Assembly: GCA_964547985.1 (NCBI GenBank)
Contig: CAZJPV010000004.1
Location: forward strand, 1-64,000
DNA from: JAPLJU01 sp964547985
GTDB lineage: Bacteria > Desulfobacterota > Syntrophia > Syntrophales > UBA2192
Direction of reading: 5' to 3'
Length of the DNA stretch: 64,000 bases
The notes under the pieces are model-generated. The model saw only the letters and a list, made by a program, of their open reading frames with translations, did not search any database and had not been told where the DNA came from. Position numbers and translations under genes: made by a program. Positions 55,579 to 63,327 of the stretch are shown in pieces (the stretch's first letter is position 1; every line of letters begins with the position of its first letter).

Positions 55579-56169
55579 TCAGCCGCCGAGGGGGAAGTAG
55601 CCTAGCCTCGTGTACACGGGGCCCTCGGGCCGCAGGTCGCTTCGGTAGAGGGTGAGCCCCGCGACCGGCAAGGCGCCCGCCCTGTAGTCCTTGAACTCCT
55701 CGAGTACGACCGATAGCCCCTCGATCCCCCGATGGGCCTTCGTCCGGCCGAGGGTGAGGTGAGGCCTGAAGGGGCGTTCCTCTCTCGGGAAGCCGATGCC
55801 GTGCAGGTCATCATCGATCTGCTTCTGTAATGTCATGAGGGAATTGTCCCCGCCGGTTATCCCCAGCCACAGGACCCGGGGCTGGCGGGCGTTCGGGAAG
55901 ACGCCGACCTTCTCGGCCGTGAGCATGAGGGGTTTGAAGCTTTTCACGCTGTCCTTCAGGAGCCCGATGATGTGCTCGATGTCCCTCTCTGAGATGCTGC
56001 CGAAAAACTTGAGAGTCAGGTGAACGGAACCGGGTTTCGTCCAGCGGATCATTCCTTCCTTGAGGGAATTCCGCAGACGGTACTGGATCTTTTCCATCGA
56101 ATCCGTGATCTCTTTCGGGATGTCGACGGCAAGAAATGTCCTGATCATCTTTTCTGGCTGTGTCGTCAT
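55579..56169 (-). CDS. thpR: RNA 2',3'-cyclic phosphodiesterase (2'-5' RNA ligase family)
   Basis: A 196-residue 2H phosphoesterase. The two active-site motifs are VHLTLKFFG (near residue 50) and FRPHLTLGRTK (near residue 137), both HxT(S)x types. It opens 2',3'-cyclic ends of RNA in the cytoplasm. The start at 56169 is 10 nt after the cinA stop, and ATG 56148 (MIRTFLAVDI) is another possible start. It belongs to the recA unit. Confidence 0.9.
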   Translation of the reverse strand: MTTQPEKMIRTFLAVDIPKEITDSMEKIQYRLRNSLKEGMIRWTKPGSVHLTLKFFGSISERDIEHIIGLLKDSVKSFKPLMLTAEKVGVFPNARQPRVLWLGITGGDNSLMTLQKQIDDDLHGIGFPREERPFRPHLTLGRTKAHRGIEGLSVVLEEFKDYRAGALPVAGLTLYRSDLRPEGPVYTRLGYFPLGG

Positions 56170-56179
56170 GTTCTACACC

Positions 56180-57427
56180 TTATACTGATTCAAGGATAAA
56201 CTGTCGAAGCATCTCGAGGGCCCACTGCGACGTGATCTCCTTGATGCGCCTTCGATCCCACCGGAACTGGAAATCCCGGCAGATCCTCCTCCTTCCATCC
56301 GTGACGGCGATGAATACAGTGCCCACGGGTTTTCGCTCCGTCCCGCCCGTCGGTCCGGCAATCCCCGTCGTGGATAGTCCGATGTCTGTTTTTGCCATCC
56401 TGTGAACTCCCTCGGCCATCAGGATGGCTGTTGTATCGCTCACCGACCCGAATTCCTCGAGGGTTTGCTCCGGCACGTTCAGGAGGTCCGTCTTGGAGCG
56501 GTTGCTGTAGGAGATCACCCCGCGCTCGAAGTACCGGGAGCTTCCGGGCACGTTCGTGATACGATCCGTGATAAGGCCGCCCGTGAGGGATTCCGCCACG
56601 GCGAGGGTGAGTTTCCTCTCCGTGAGAAGCGCCCCCACGATCCCCTCGAGGGTGTCGTTGTCGTAACCGAAAATATGTTTCCTGAGCCTCTCCTCGATCT
56701 TCTTGCGGACGGCGTCGAGGTGCTTCTGCGCCCGCTTTCTGTCCGTGTCCCTGGCCGTGAGCACGATGTGGTTCTCGGGGAAGCGCGGGTAGAAGCCGAT
56801 GCTCAGGGTTTTCCTGTTGTAATCAACATCGGATAGCGCGTTGTCCACCAGCGCCTCGGCGAGACCGAAGAGTTTGATCGTCTTCGTCAGGACGGCCACT
56901 TTTTTCCTGCCCGAGGCCTTCTCCAGGATCGGAAGAACCCCTTCGGAGAATATTTTCCGCACTTCGCGGGGCACACCGGGGATCACGATGATGGTCTTGC
57001 GATTACGCTTCAGCGCATAGCCCCACGCCGTGCCGACGGGGTTCGGAATCGGCTGCGCCCCTTTCGGGAAGGCGGCCTGCTTGGCGTTGTTGTCGGACCA
57101 GCGGATTTTGAATCGCTCAAAGCGATCCTTGATGACCTGGAGAGCCTTTTCATCCAGGTATATCTTGAGCCCGAAGGCCTTTGCGATGCACTCTGTGGTG
57201 ATGTCGTCCGCTGTGGGGCCAAGGCCCCCCGTGACGATCACGGCGTTGGAGATGGGAAGCAGAAAATCCAGGGCCCCCTTGATGGCGCTCTGCGAATCGC
57301 CCACGGCCATCGAGGCGGAAACCTCGTAGGTTCTGGAGGCCAATTCGCCCGCGAGGTAGGCCGTGTTCGTGTCCTGGGTCCGGCCCGTGGTCAATTCGTT
57401 GCCGATGGTCAGGATGCCGACTTTCAT
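56180..57427 (-). CDS. cinA: CinA-family nicotinamide-nucleotide amidase
   Basis: A 415-residue CinA. The N-terminal molybdopterin-binding-like (COG1058) domain has GNELTTGRTQDTNTAYLAGELASRTYEVSASMAVGDSQSAIKGALDFLL and GGLGPTADDITTECIAKAFGL, and the C-terminal amidase domain (from about residue 250) has LLTERKLTLAVAESLTGGLITDRITNVPGSSRYFERGVISYSNRSKTDLLNV. The second domain deamidates nicotinamide mononucleotide; the first is a pyrophosphatase-like domain. Position 72 nt downstream of pgpA in the unit fits its link to recA. Confidence 0.95.
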   Translation of the reverse strand: MKVGILTIGNELTTGRTQDTNTAYLAGELASRTYEVSASMAVGDSQSAIKGALDFLLPISNAVIVTGGLGPTADDITTECIAKAFGLKIYLDEKALQVIKDRFERFKIRWSDNNAKQAAFPKGAQPIPNPVGTAWGYALKRNRKTIIVIPGVPREVRKIFSEGVLPILEKASGRKKVAVLTKTIKLFGLAEALVDNALSDVDYNRKTLSIGFYPRFPENHIVLTARDTDRKRAQKHLDAVRKKIEERLRKHIFGYDNDTLEGIVGALLTERKLTLAVAESLTGGLITDRITNVPGSSRYFERGVISYSNRSKTDLLNVPEQTLEEFGSVSDTTAILMAEGVHRMAKTDIGLSTTGIAGPTGGTERKPVGTVFIAVTDGRRRICRDFQFRWDRRRIKEITSQWALEMLRQFILESV

Positions 57428-57498
57428 TTAAAACCCCGTCCAGGCATTTAGAAGAAATCCATCTTGAACAGCCTGGGGTATTTGATTTCGGAAAACGG

Positions 57499-57957
57499 TT
57501 ATCTGCTGACGAAGTACACGACCAGCAGGAGCAAAATGTTCGTGTAAATTCCCGCCGCCACGTCATCCATCACCACCCCCCATCCGCCGGGGAGATGCGC
57601 CTGGCAGAAAGCTGCCGGCGGGGGTTTCACGATATCAAAAAGCCGGAAAAGAAAAAAGCCCAGCGCGACGTACAAAATCTTCGGCGGCACGAGGAAGAGG
57701 GCGAACTGCTGTCCCACGATCTCGTCGATGACGATATAAGAAGAGTCCTTCTTGTTGAATATCTTCTCCGCCTCTCCCGAGACGTACACTGCGAGGAGAG
57801 CGAGGAACAGGATCGTCACAAGTTGAAGGGGCCAGGGCAGGCGCGTCAGGGCAAGGTAGAGCACGATCCCGACGAGTGAGCCGGCCGTCCCGGGTGCAAT
57901 GGGCGCATAGCCGCTGCCGAATCCGGTCGCAGCGACTTTAATGAGAAATGGAGTCAG
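57499..57957 (-). CDS. pgpA: Phosphatidylglycerophosphatase A (likely CTG start)
   Basis: A phosphatidylglycerophosphatase A that dephosphorylates PGP to phosphatidylglycerol in the inner membrane. FGSGYAPIAPGTAGSLVGIVLYLAL is the family signature, with DEIVGQ and the C-terminal WGVVMDDVAAGIYTN segments. No ATG or GTG fits the family start: CTG 57957 has AGAGGTG five bases upstream and gives 152 residues, the normal size. GTG 57993 would add 12 residues, and the ORF to 58146 adds 63 unrelated ones. Start is therefore tentative. It leads the unit toward cinA. Confidence 0.8.
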   Translation of the reverse strand: MTPFLIKVAATGFGSGYAPIAPGTAGSLVGIVLYLALTRLPWPLQLVTILFLALLAVYVSGEAEKIFNKKDSSYIVIDEIVGQQFALFLVPPKILYVALGFFLFRLFDIVKPPPAAFCQAHLPGGWGVVMDDVAAGIYTNILLLLVVYFVSR

Positions 57958-58139
57958 AAAGGCACCTCTTTCCGGGGATTGGTATGGGGTCACTGGCCGG
58001 CACAACTGAAGGCTGTCCTGCCTGGTCCGGATGTCCGAAAGCGTTGCGGTCGTGGGCGTTAACTTATCCCGTTTTCCTAAGGATGTCAATGATTCTGACA
58101 GGAAAGCATCCATCCCCGACGGTTCCTTTGAAAATCTTC

Positions 58140-58168
58140 TTGACAATATAGAACGTTCGTTCTATAAA
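58140..58168 (+). promoter_or_regulatory. SOS-type promoter of the lexA unit
   Basis: TTGACA (58140-58145), a 17-nt spacer and TATAAA (58163-58168) form a near-perfect sigma-70 promoter reading towards lexA. The spacer holds GAACGTTCGTTC (58151-58162), a GAAC-N4-GTTC dyad, extended to ATAGAAC...GTTCTAT. This is the Gram-positive-type LexA site rather than the gammaproteobacterial CTG-N10-CAG. Confidence 0.75.
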
Positions 58169-58203
58169 TCATTTGACAGACTATAGAGTCAACCCTCAAA
58201 ATT

Positions 58204-58240
58204 CCCTCTCCCCTTCGGTGGAAGAGGCAGCGGGAGAGGG
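58204..58240. repeat. GC-rich palindromic repeat unit before the DUF559 fragment
   Basis: CCCTCTCCC (58204-58212) pairs with GGGAGAGGG (58232-58240). Sequences of this kind are common intergenic repeats in proteobacteria, and often lie beside DUF559 genes. Confidence 0.55.
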
Positions 58241-58269
58241 CAGGGTGAGGGGAGTTGAAGTAGAAAAAT

Positions 58270-58518
58270 ATGAGAAATCCGGTACTTTTGACCAGCGCCA
58301 AAGCCCTTAGAAAACGGCAGACCAAAGCGGAAGGGCCTTTGTGGAAACATCTGAAGGCAAGACAGCTGAATGGAGTCAAATTCAGAAGGCAACAACCTGT
58401 CGGAAGTTACATTGTTGATTTCGTATCTTTCGAGCAAAAGTTCGTCATTCCCCGGCCCCTCCCGTCGAGGGAGGGGGAAAAACGGAATAGTCACTTAAAT
58501 GGAAAAACGGACTGTTGA
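58270..58518 (+). pseudogene. Truncated DUF559 endonuclease-domain gene
   Basis: An 82-residue reading frame with the N-terminal core of DUF559: TSAKALRKRQTKAEGPLWKHLKARQLNGVKFRRQQPVGSYIVDFVSFEQKFVI. Full members have about 120 residues and end with a catalytic Glu/Asp region; here it is replaced after residue 59 by repeat-derived sequence (PRPLPSREGEKRN). It lies between the SOS promoter and lexA and overlaps the lexA start by 20 nt. It is probably a decayed insertion, though its translation may affect lexA. Confidence 0.65.
58456..58476. repeat. Second palindromic repeat unit, inside the DUF559 fragment
   Basis: CCCCTCC at 58456-58462 pairs with GGAGGGG at 58470-58476. It marks where the DUF559 homology is lost and is the partner of the unit at 58204-58240. 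Confidence 0.5.
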
Positions 58519-59083
58519 GACGGTGAAGGGAAAGATCGCCGGGTTCTACCGTGACCGGCGGCGGATGCCGACCTATTCGGAGATGATCGGCCTCCTGGGG
58601 GTGCGGTCCAAGAGCGTCGTCGACTTCTGGGTGAAGAAGCTCCAGGCGGAGGGTCTCCTGGAAAAGGACACGAAGGGCTTCCTGATGCCCCTGCGCCGGG
58701 TCCTTCCGCTTCCGGTGGTGGGGGATATCCAGGCCGGGTTCCCGTCGCCCGCGGAAGAGGAACTGCGGGACATCATCTCCCTCGATGAGTATGTCATCAC
58801 CCGCCCCGAGACGTCTTTTCTTCTCCGCGTGAACGGGGATTCCATGATCGGCGAGGGGATCATGCCGGGGGATCTCGTCATCGTCGAGAAGGGGAGGGAG
58901 CCGAAAAACGGCGACGTCATCATCGCCCAGGTGGACGGCGAGTGGACGATGAAGTACTTCAGAAAGAGAAAGGGTGAGGTCACCCTCGAGTCAGCCAATC
59001 CGAAATACCCGCCCATCAAGCCCCGGGAGGAGTTGAAAGTCGGCGGGGTTGTTAGCGCCGTCATCCGCAAATACCACCTTTAG
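58499..59083 (+). CDS. lexA: LexA-like SOS repressor/autoprotease
   Basis: A 194-residue LexA-like protein. The N-terminal winged helix (residues 1-65, PTYSEMIGLLGVRSKSVVDFWVKKLQAEGLL) binds the operator. The cleavage site is Ala79-Gly80 in VGDIQAGFP, and the Ser/Lys dyad is Ser115 (VNGDSMIG) and Lys152 (EWTMKYF), 37 apart as in E. coli LexA. It should cut itself when RecA filaments form. No strong ribosome-binding site is seen before the ATG. It is followed by dinB and preceded by an SOS-type promoter. Confidence 0.9.
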   Translation: MEKRTVETVKGKIAGFYRDRRRMPTYSEMIGLLGVRSKSVVDFWVKKLQAEGLLEKDTKGFLMPLRRVLPLPVVGDIQAGFPSPAEEELRDIISLDEYVITRPETSFLLRVNGDSMIGEGIMPGDLVIVEKGREPKNGDVIIAQVDGEWTMKYFRKRKGEVTLESANPKYPPIKPREELKVGGVVSAVIRKYHL

Positions 59084-59202
59084 GCTGGTGAAAAGCACCT
59101 GTCTGCTGCGTTCCCCTTGTCCCTCGTCGCTCAACGTACGCTTTAGTACGCCTCGCTTCTCGTGACATCGGGCGCCTTGCACGCAGGCACTTTTGACCAG
59201 CC
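59083..59202. repeat. Interspersed palindromic element (REP/MITE-like), full copy
   Basis: The ends GGCTGGTGAAAAGCACCTG (59083-59101) and CAGGCACTTTTGACCAGCC (59184-59202) are inverted repeats matching at 17 of 19 positions, and the centre has CGTAC-GCTTTA-GTACG. The element starts exactly at the lexA stop codon. Elements of this form occur in deltaproteobacterial genomes. Confidence 0.7.
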
Positions 59203-59215
59203 TGACAAGAGGGCG

Positions 59216-59244
59216 AGGCTGTTCAAAAACGCCCATCTGCGGCG
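59216..59244. repeat. Partial second copy of the palindromic element
   Basis: The 29-nt stretch beginning AGGCTGTTCAAAAACGCC aligns to the left end of the element at 59083 (about 20 matches of 29), then the similarity stops. Confidence 0.6.
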
Positions 59245-59264
59245 TACACCTAATATAAATGATG

Positions 59265-59341
59265 AATTTTGAATGTTGAGTTTTGAATTAGAAAAAGCAA
59301 GTTATCGGCAACTCATAATTCATAACTCAAAACTCAACATT
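59265..59341. repeat. AT-rich inverted repeat, copy 2 of the interspersed repeat
   Basis: The left part (59265-59290) is nearly identical to 51150-51175. Inside it, AATGTTGAGTTTTGA (59272-59286) is the exact reverse complement of TCAAAACTCAACATT (59327-59341), a perfect 15-bp stem with a 40-nt loop. The whole 388-bp gap between lexA and dinB holds only repeats and no gene. Confidence 0.65.
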
Positions 59342-59420
59342 GCGCAGCATTCCTTTGCCCTAACCCCTGAACCCGGTACCCGTGACCCTTTGGGCCATAA
59401 CTCTTAGCCCTTCGCGGCCA

Positions 59421-59470
59421 ATAGGCCTAAATAGACCTAGATAGACTCAGACAGACTTAGAGGGACCCAT
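59421..59470. repeat. Five imperfect 10-bp tandem repeats just before dinB
   Basis: Successive decamers ATAGGCCTAA, ATAGACCTAG, ATAGACTCAG, ACAGACTTAG and AGGGACCCAT fill the 50 bp directly before the dinB ATG. The last one holds the weak ribosome-binding site AGAGGGA. The 10-bp spacing is one helical turn. Confidence 0.6.
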
Positions 59471-60775
59471 ATGGATTTTGCTTTCAACATCCACTCCTGG
59501 CCGAGGGCCGTTTTGCACGTGGACGGTGATGCCTTCTTCACCTCCTGCGAGGAGGTGATCCACCCGGAACTGAGGGGGAAGGTCCTGATCACCGGCGGCG
59601 AGCGCGGGATCGTGGCCTGCGCGAGCTACCCGGCCAAGAGGCTCGGCATCAAGCGCGGCGTCTCCCTCATCGAGGCGAAGAAGATCTGCCCCGATCTCAT
59701 CGTCCTTCCCTCGGACTACGAGACCTACAGCCTCTTTTCGAAGCGGATGTTCAGCATTGTCCGGCGCTTCACGCCCCAGGTGGAGGAGTACTCCATCGAC
59801 GAGGCTTTTGCCGATCTCACGGGCCTGCGGCGGCCGCTCCACTCCTCCTATGAGACGATTGCCCTCAAGATCAAGAAGGAGATCCAGCGGGAACTCGGCT
59901 TCACGGTGAGCGTGGGGCTCTCCGTCTCAAAGGTCCTCGCCAAGGTGGCCTCCAAGCACGAGAAACCCGACGGCTTCACGATGATCCCCGGCCGGGACAT
60001 CCCGAAATACATCCGGGACCTGCCCGTCGAGGCGATCTGGGGGATCGGCCGCGCCACGACGAATTATCTCTGGAAGATGGGGGTCCGGACGGCCCTGGAG
60101 TTCGCGAAGCTTCCCGAGCAGGTGGTGAAAAAGCGCTTCACGAAACCGGGCCAGGAGATCTGGCGGGAGCTTCGCGGGGAGTCCTGCTACCCCGTGGAGC
60201 CGGAGGAAAAGAATGACTATGCCTCCATCAGCAAGACGAAGACCTTCTCCCCCGCCACGAGCGACCGGGACTACCTCTTCGCCCAGTTGCTTCGAAACCT
60301 GGAGTCGGCCTGCATGAAGGCGCGGCGCTACAAGCTCGCCGCCCGGAAGGTTGTTGCCTTTCTAAAGAAACAGAACTTCGACTTCGAGGGGACGGAGGCG
60401 AAGCTCATCCGCCCCTCGGCCCACCCCCTGGAACTCTGCGAGATCCTCCGCGGGCTCTTCGACCTCGTCTACTGGGAGGGGGAGCTCTACCGGGCCACGG
60501 GCGTTGTCCTTGTTGATCTTGTACCCGATGACGCCGTCCAGTACACCCTCTTCGAAAGCCCCGTCCGGGCGGAAAACGTCCGGCGCCTCTACGAGGCCGT
60601 TGACGTGGTGCGAGGCTGGTATGGCAAGCACGCCCTGCACCTCGGCGGGGCGCATACCATCGACGTGAAAGGAAAGGGCAGGCGCGGCGAGCCCACGGTG
60701 CGCGACCGGACGATCCTCTTCGGCGAGACGAAGCGCAAGCACCTGGGGCTGCCCGTCATCCACATTAAGATATGA
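59471..60775 (+). CDS. dinB: Y-family DNA polymerase IV/V-like (DinB)
   Basis: A 434-residue Y-family translesion polymerase. The catalytic residues are in LHVDGDAFFTSCEEV (Asp near residue 17) and EEYSIDEAFADLTG (Asp-Glu near residue 105). Palm, thumb (VSVGLSVSKVLAKVASKHEKPDG, helix-hairpin-helix GIGRATTNYLWKMG) and little-finger regions follow. It is about 80 residues longer than E. coli DinB, with an extended C-terminus ending in KHLGLPVIHIKI. Adjacency to lexA suggests SOS-controlled mutagenic repair. The ribosome-binding site AGAGGGA is weak. Confidence 0.9.
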   Translation: MDFAFNIHSWPRAVLHVDGDAFFTSCEEVIHPELRGKVLITGGERGIVACASYPAKRLGIKRGVSLIEAKKICPDLIVLPSDYETYSLFSKRMFSIVRRFTPQVEEYSIDEAFADLTGLRRPLHSSYETIALKIKKEIQRELGFTVSVGLSVSKVLAKVASKHEKPDGFTMIPGRDIPKYIRDLPVEAIWGIGRATTNYLWKMGVRTALEFAKLPEQVVKKRFTKPGQEIWRELRGESCYPVEPEEKNDYASISKTKTFSPATSDRDYLFAQLLRNLESACMKARRYKLAARKVVAFLKKQNFDFEGTEAKLIRPSAHPLELCEILRGLFDLVYWEGELYRATGVVLVDLVPDDAVQYTLFESPVRAENVRRLYEAVDVVRGWYGKHALHLGGAHTIDVKGKGRRGEPTVRDRTILFGETKRKHLGLPVIHIKI

Positions 60776-60831
60776 GCCTGAGAGTGCAGGGTTAAAGGCG
60801 AGAGGCAGAGCGAGAAAGGATGAAGCTGCCG

Positions 60832-61467
60832 TTACTTCAATTTTCGGTTGTAGAAATGATAGGCATAGGCCCGTTTTTCCTCCTGACGGGTATAGCCGAG
60901 GGCCGCCTGGGCGCACTTGATCAGTGCGTCTGCGTCGGAGGCGTCGTCGGGATAAACGGCTATGCCGATATTCAGCGTCACGTGGATTTCCCGATCGTTG
61001 AGTATGAAGGGCTTCTCGAAGGACTTGAGCATCCTCTGGGCGATCTTCACGGAAACCTCGAGCCAGGAATACTCCGGTATCAGGATCACGAATTCTTTCT
61101 GATCCGTCAGGGTGACGATGTCCGTCTTCCGCAGGGAGCTCGTGACGCGGTTGGCGACGGCCTTTACCACCGGGTTGACGATGGAGTCTCCGGCGGATTT
61201 TTTGATCTCGTCGAGGTTGTCTATGGCGATCAACATCAGGGCAAACTTGGAGTTTCTCAGATTTGCCTGGGCGATCATGATCACGAAGTGGTTTTTGAAC
61301 AGGGCGTTGCTCTGCAGTCCGGGCAGAATATCCTGCTGCTCCGGCAGTCCTTCAGCGTGCCCCTCTCTTTTCCGATCGTCGATCCACTGCTCGAGGGCCA
61401 TCACCCGCTGGCGGAGTGAATTCAATTCCCTGATGAGTTGTTCCTGTGACTTGTCTTCGTCTCTCAT
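60832..61467 (-). CDS. GGDEF-like domain protein with degenerate signature
   Basis: A 211-residue protein with an N-terminal helix (residues 8-40) and a GGDEF-fold domain (about 60-205). The signature loop reads DQKEF instead of GGDEF (residues 122-126) and the inhibitory RxxD is not clear, so diguanylate cyclase activity is not expected. It may bind a nucleotide or act as a scaffold. It is convergent with dinB (56 nt between stops). Confidence 0.75.
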   Translation of the reverse strand: MRDEDKSQEQLIRELNSLRQRVMALEQWIDDRKREGHAEGLPEQQDILPGLQSNALFKNHFVIMIAQANLRNSKFALMLIAIDNLDEIKKSAGDSIVNPVVKAVANRVTSSLRKTDIVTLTDQKEFVILIPEYSWLEVSVKIAQRMLKSFEKPFILNDREIHVTLNIGIAVYPDDASDADALIKCAQAALGYTRQEEKRAYAYHFYNRKLK

Positions 61468-61507
61468 GTGTTATCTTTTCTATACGGGCAGATGTTCAAG
61501 CGTCGCT

Positions 61508-61879
61508 TCAGGCTCCTCTTATCGTCCATGTGCGCCGCCCTGCGGTCAGGAAAGGAAGAAAAAGAGGCAGGCATGCCAGGAGGGACCAGCCGCTCAAACC
61601 GAGCCTTGCCGGCCCGCCTTCGAGCCAGACAACGACAACAACAGCTGTCATGAGCACCGCGTAAAGAGGGAGCATCAGCTTCCAGTACTTCGTTTCCGGG
61701 TGTTTCCACGGAGCCAGTAGAATCATGCAGAGCATGGCAAGGGCAACCAGGCCAATCCCCGCGGTTGCAAGCCTCATCTTACCCTGGGCCAGCCACAAGA
61801 CAGAAAGAAGGACAAGCCATATAAAGCCGCCTGTCCATCCCCCTATCCAGCCTATTTTTTCACCTTTTCTTTCTTGCAT
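61508..61879 (-). CDS. Four-helix membrane protein, unknown
   Basis: A 123-residue protein with four predicted membrane helices (FIWLVLLSVLWLAQG, LATAGIGLVALAMLCMILLAPW, WKLMLPLYAVLMTAVVVVVWL, WSLLACLPLFLPFLTA). I do not recognise the family. It lies between the GGDEF-like gene and the membrane-tethered receiver gene on the same strand. No convincing ribosome-binding site. Confidence 0.55.
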   Translation of the reverse strand: MQERKGEKIGWIGGWTGGFIWLVLLSVLWLAQGKMRLATAGIGLVALAMLCMILLAPWKHPETKYWKLMLPLYAVLMTAVVVVVWLEGGPARLGLSGWSLLACLPLFLPFLTAGRRTWTIRGA

Positions 61880-61924
61880 ATATTTACAACATTACTTTTA
61901 GTTTATAGGCGCTTCATTGAAGTT

Positions 61925-62401
61925 TCACTTCAGGAAAAGAAACAGGGTGATTCCCGTGATGACCCAGAATGCGACCGAGACCGCTGACCCCCAGAGGATA
62001 CCCCGCCACAGATCCCGGTTTTCTTTTTGACGCCGGTTCGCGAAAAGGTCGAAGATCCTCGTCTTCAACTGTTCGAAATGGAAGGGCTTGGGGATGAGAC
62101 CGTCGGCACCTTTCCGGATGGCTTTCGAAACGGTTTCATTATTGAGAAATCCCGTCATCATGAAAAAAGGCACTTCCGGGTCCATTTTCCTGATTTTCTC
62201 GAGCAGGCTGAAGCCATCCATTTCAGGCATACGGATGTCCGATATGACGAGGTCGTAATCATAAGGCACGAATTTCATTAGGGCATCTGCGCCGTTTTCC
62301 GCCGTGACCACTTCGGGAAAGCCAGCTTCAAAATTCTCGGAGAGGATGGAAAGGACGGAGGGGTCGTCCTCGACGATCAGGATGCGGCCCTTACTGTGCA
62401 T
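61925..62401 (-). CDS. Receiver-domain protein with C-terminal membrane helix
   Basis: A 158-residue protein with a complete receiver domain (residues 5-123): acidic pocket EDD (11-13), phosphoacceptor Asp55 in LVISDIRMPEMDG, Thr in FMMTGF, Lys105 in IPKPF. Instead of an output domain it ends with one hydrophobic helix (about 134-157, LWGSAVSVAFWVITGITLFLFL), so the phosphorylatable domain is tethered to the membrane. No kinase is adjacent. Confidence 0.85.
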   Translation of the reverse strand: MHSKGRILIVEDDPSVLSILSENFEAGFPEVVTAENGADALMKFVPYDYDLVISDIRMPEMDGFSLLEKIRKMDPEVPFFMMTGFLNNETVSKAIRKGADGLIPKPFHFEQLKTRIFDLFANRRQKENRDLWRGILWGSAVSVAFWVITGITLFLFLK

Positions 62402-62603
62402 AACTTGCTCTCGCGGTATATGGAATTCCTCAATATTTATGCATAGGTCTTGCCACTTTGAAGGCGCACGTTCCGTTAGGTTAAAAGTATTTTTTCATCA
62501 ACCGGTTAGACATTGACAGGGGCAAGTGTGATTCCCTATACTGCATCACAAAACAGCCGGGCCTGCCTGAAGTGGAGGCCCGACGAATAAAGGGGATGAA
62601 GCG

Positions 62604-63233
62604 GTGGCCTACGAAGAAGGAGGGTGGCGAAGAAAGGCGCAGATAGGCTACTACGCTTTTGCGGAAAAGATAGCCGCGCCCCTGGTCAGGATAGGGGTCA
62701 CCCCCGACGTGCTCACCGTTGCCGGTGTGCTCTTCTCTATTGGGGCAGGGGTTCTGTTCGGGCTCGGTGAGATTTTCTGGGGCGGTATCGTGCTATTTTT
62801 CTCGGGCATCATGGATCCACTGGACGGCACGGTCGCGAGACTGACGGGAAAGGCCTCGCGATCCGGTGCGCTCTTCGATTCCACGATGGATCGGTACGCT
62901 GAGTTCTTCGTCTTTTTCGGGTTTCTCGTTTATTTCCGCAGCGGCCGGATGTTCTTCGTCGTGATGCTCGCTCTGATGGGCTCCCTCATGGTGAGCTATG
63001 TGAAAGCCAGGGGAGAAAGCCTCGGTCAGAAGGAGGTTCGGGGTCTCATGCAGAGACCCGATCGTTTGATCCTGCTGATGATCGGGACGATCTTCAATAC
63101 GCCGCTCAACCGTCTTCTCTTTTCGGCTTGCGACAACTGCACCGTCAAAGGGGCACTCGTCGTCCTCGCCGTTCTCACCAACCTCACGGCCATCCAGCGT
63201 TTGATTGTCGGCCGGAGAGAACTTTCTCAATGA
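62604..63233 (+). CDS. CDP-alcohol phosphatidyltransferase
   Basis: A 209-residue integral membrane enzyme that transfers a phosphatidyl group from CDP-diacylglycerol to an alcohol. The catalytic motif DGTVARLTGKASRSGALFDSTMD fits DG(x)2AR(x)8G(x)3D(x)3D. It has about six helices. The later SYVKARGESLG and GLMQRPDRLILLMIGT match phosphatidylinositol-phosphate/archaetidylinositol-phosphate synthase-like members. The start is GTG 62604 with AGGGGATG upstream. It precedes a membrane methyltransferase-like gene by 95 nt. Confidence 0.87.
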   Translation: MAYEEGGWRRKAQIGYYAFAEKIAAPLVRIGVTPDVLTVAGVLFSIGAGVLFGLGEIFWGGIVLFFSGIMDPLDGTVARLTGKASRSGALFDSTMDRYAEFFVFFGFLVYFRSGRMFFVVMLALMGSLMVSYVKARGESLGQKEVRGLMQRPDRLILLMIGTIFNTPLNRLLFSACDNCTVKGALVVLAVLTNLTAIQRLIVGRRELSQ

Positions 63234-63327
63234 CAGATGCCACGGAATTTTTTATCCGTGAAAATATTCGCCGCCTGTGTTATGAATCGGCCCCCTGCGG
63301 CAGGACAAAACTCCGGGAGCGTTTCCC

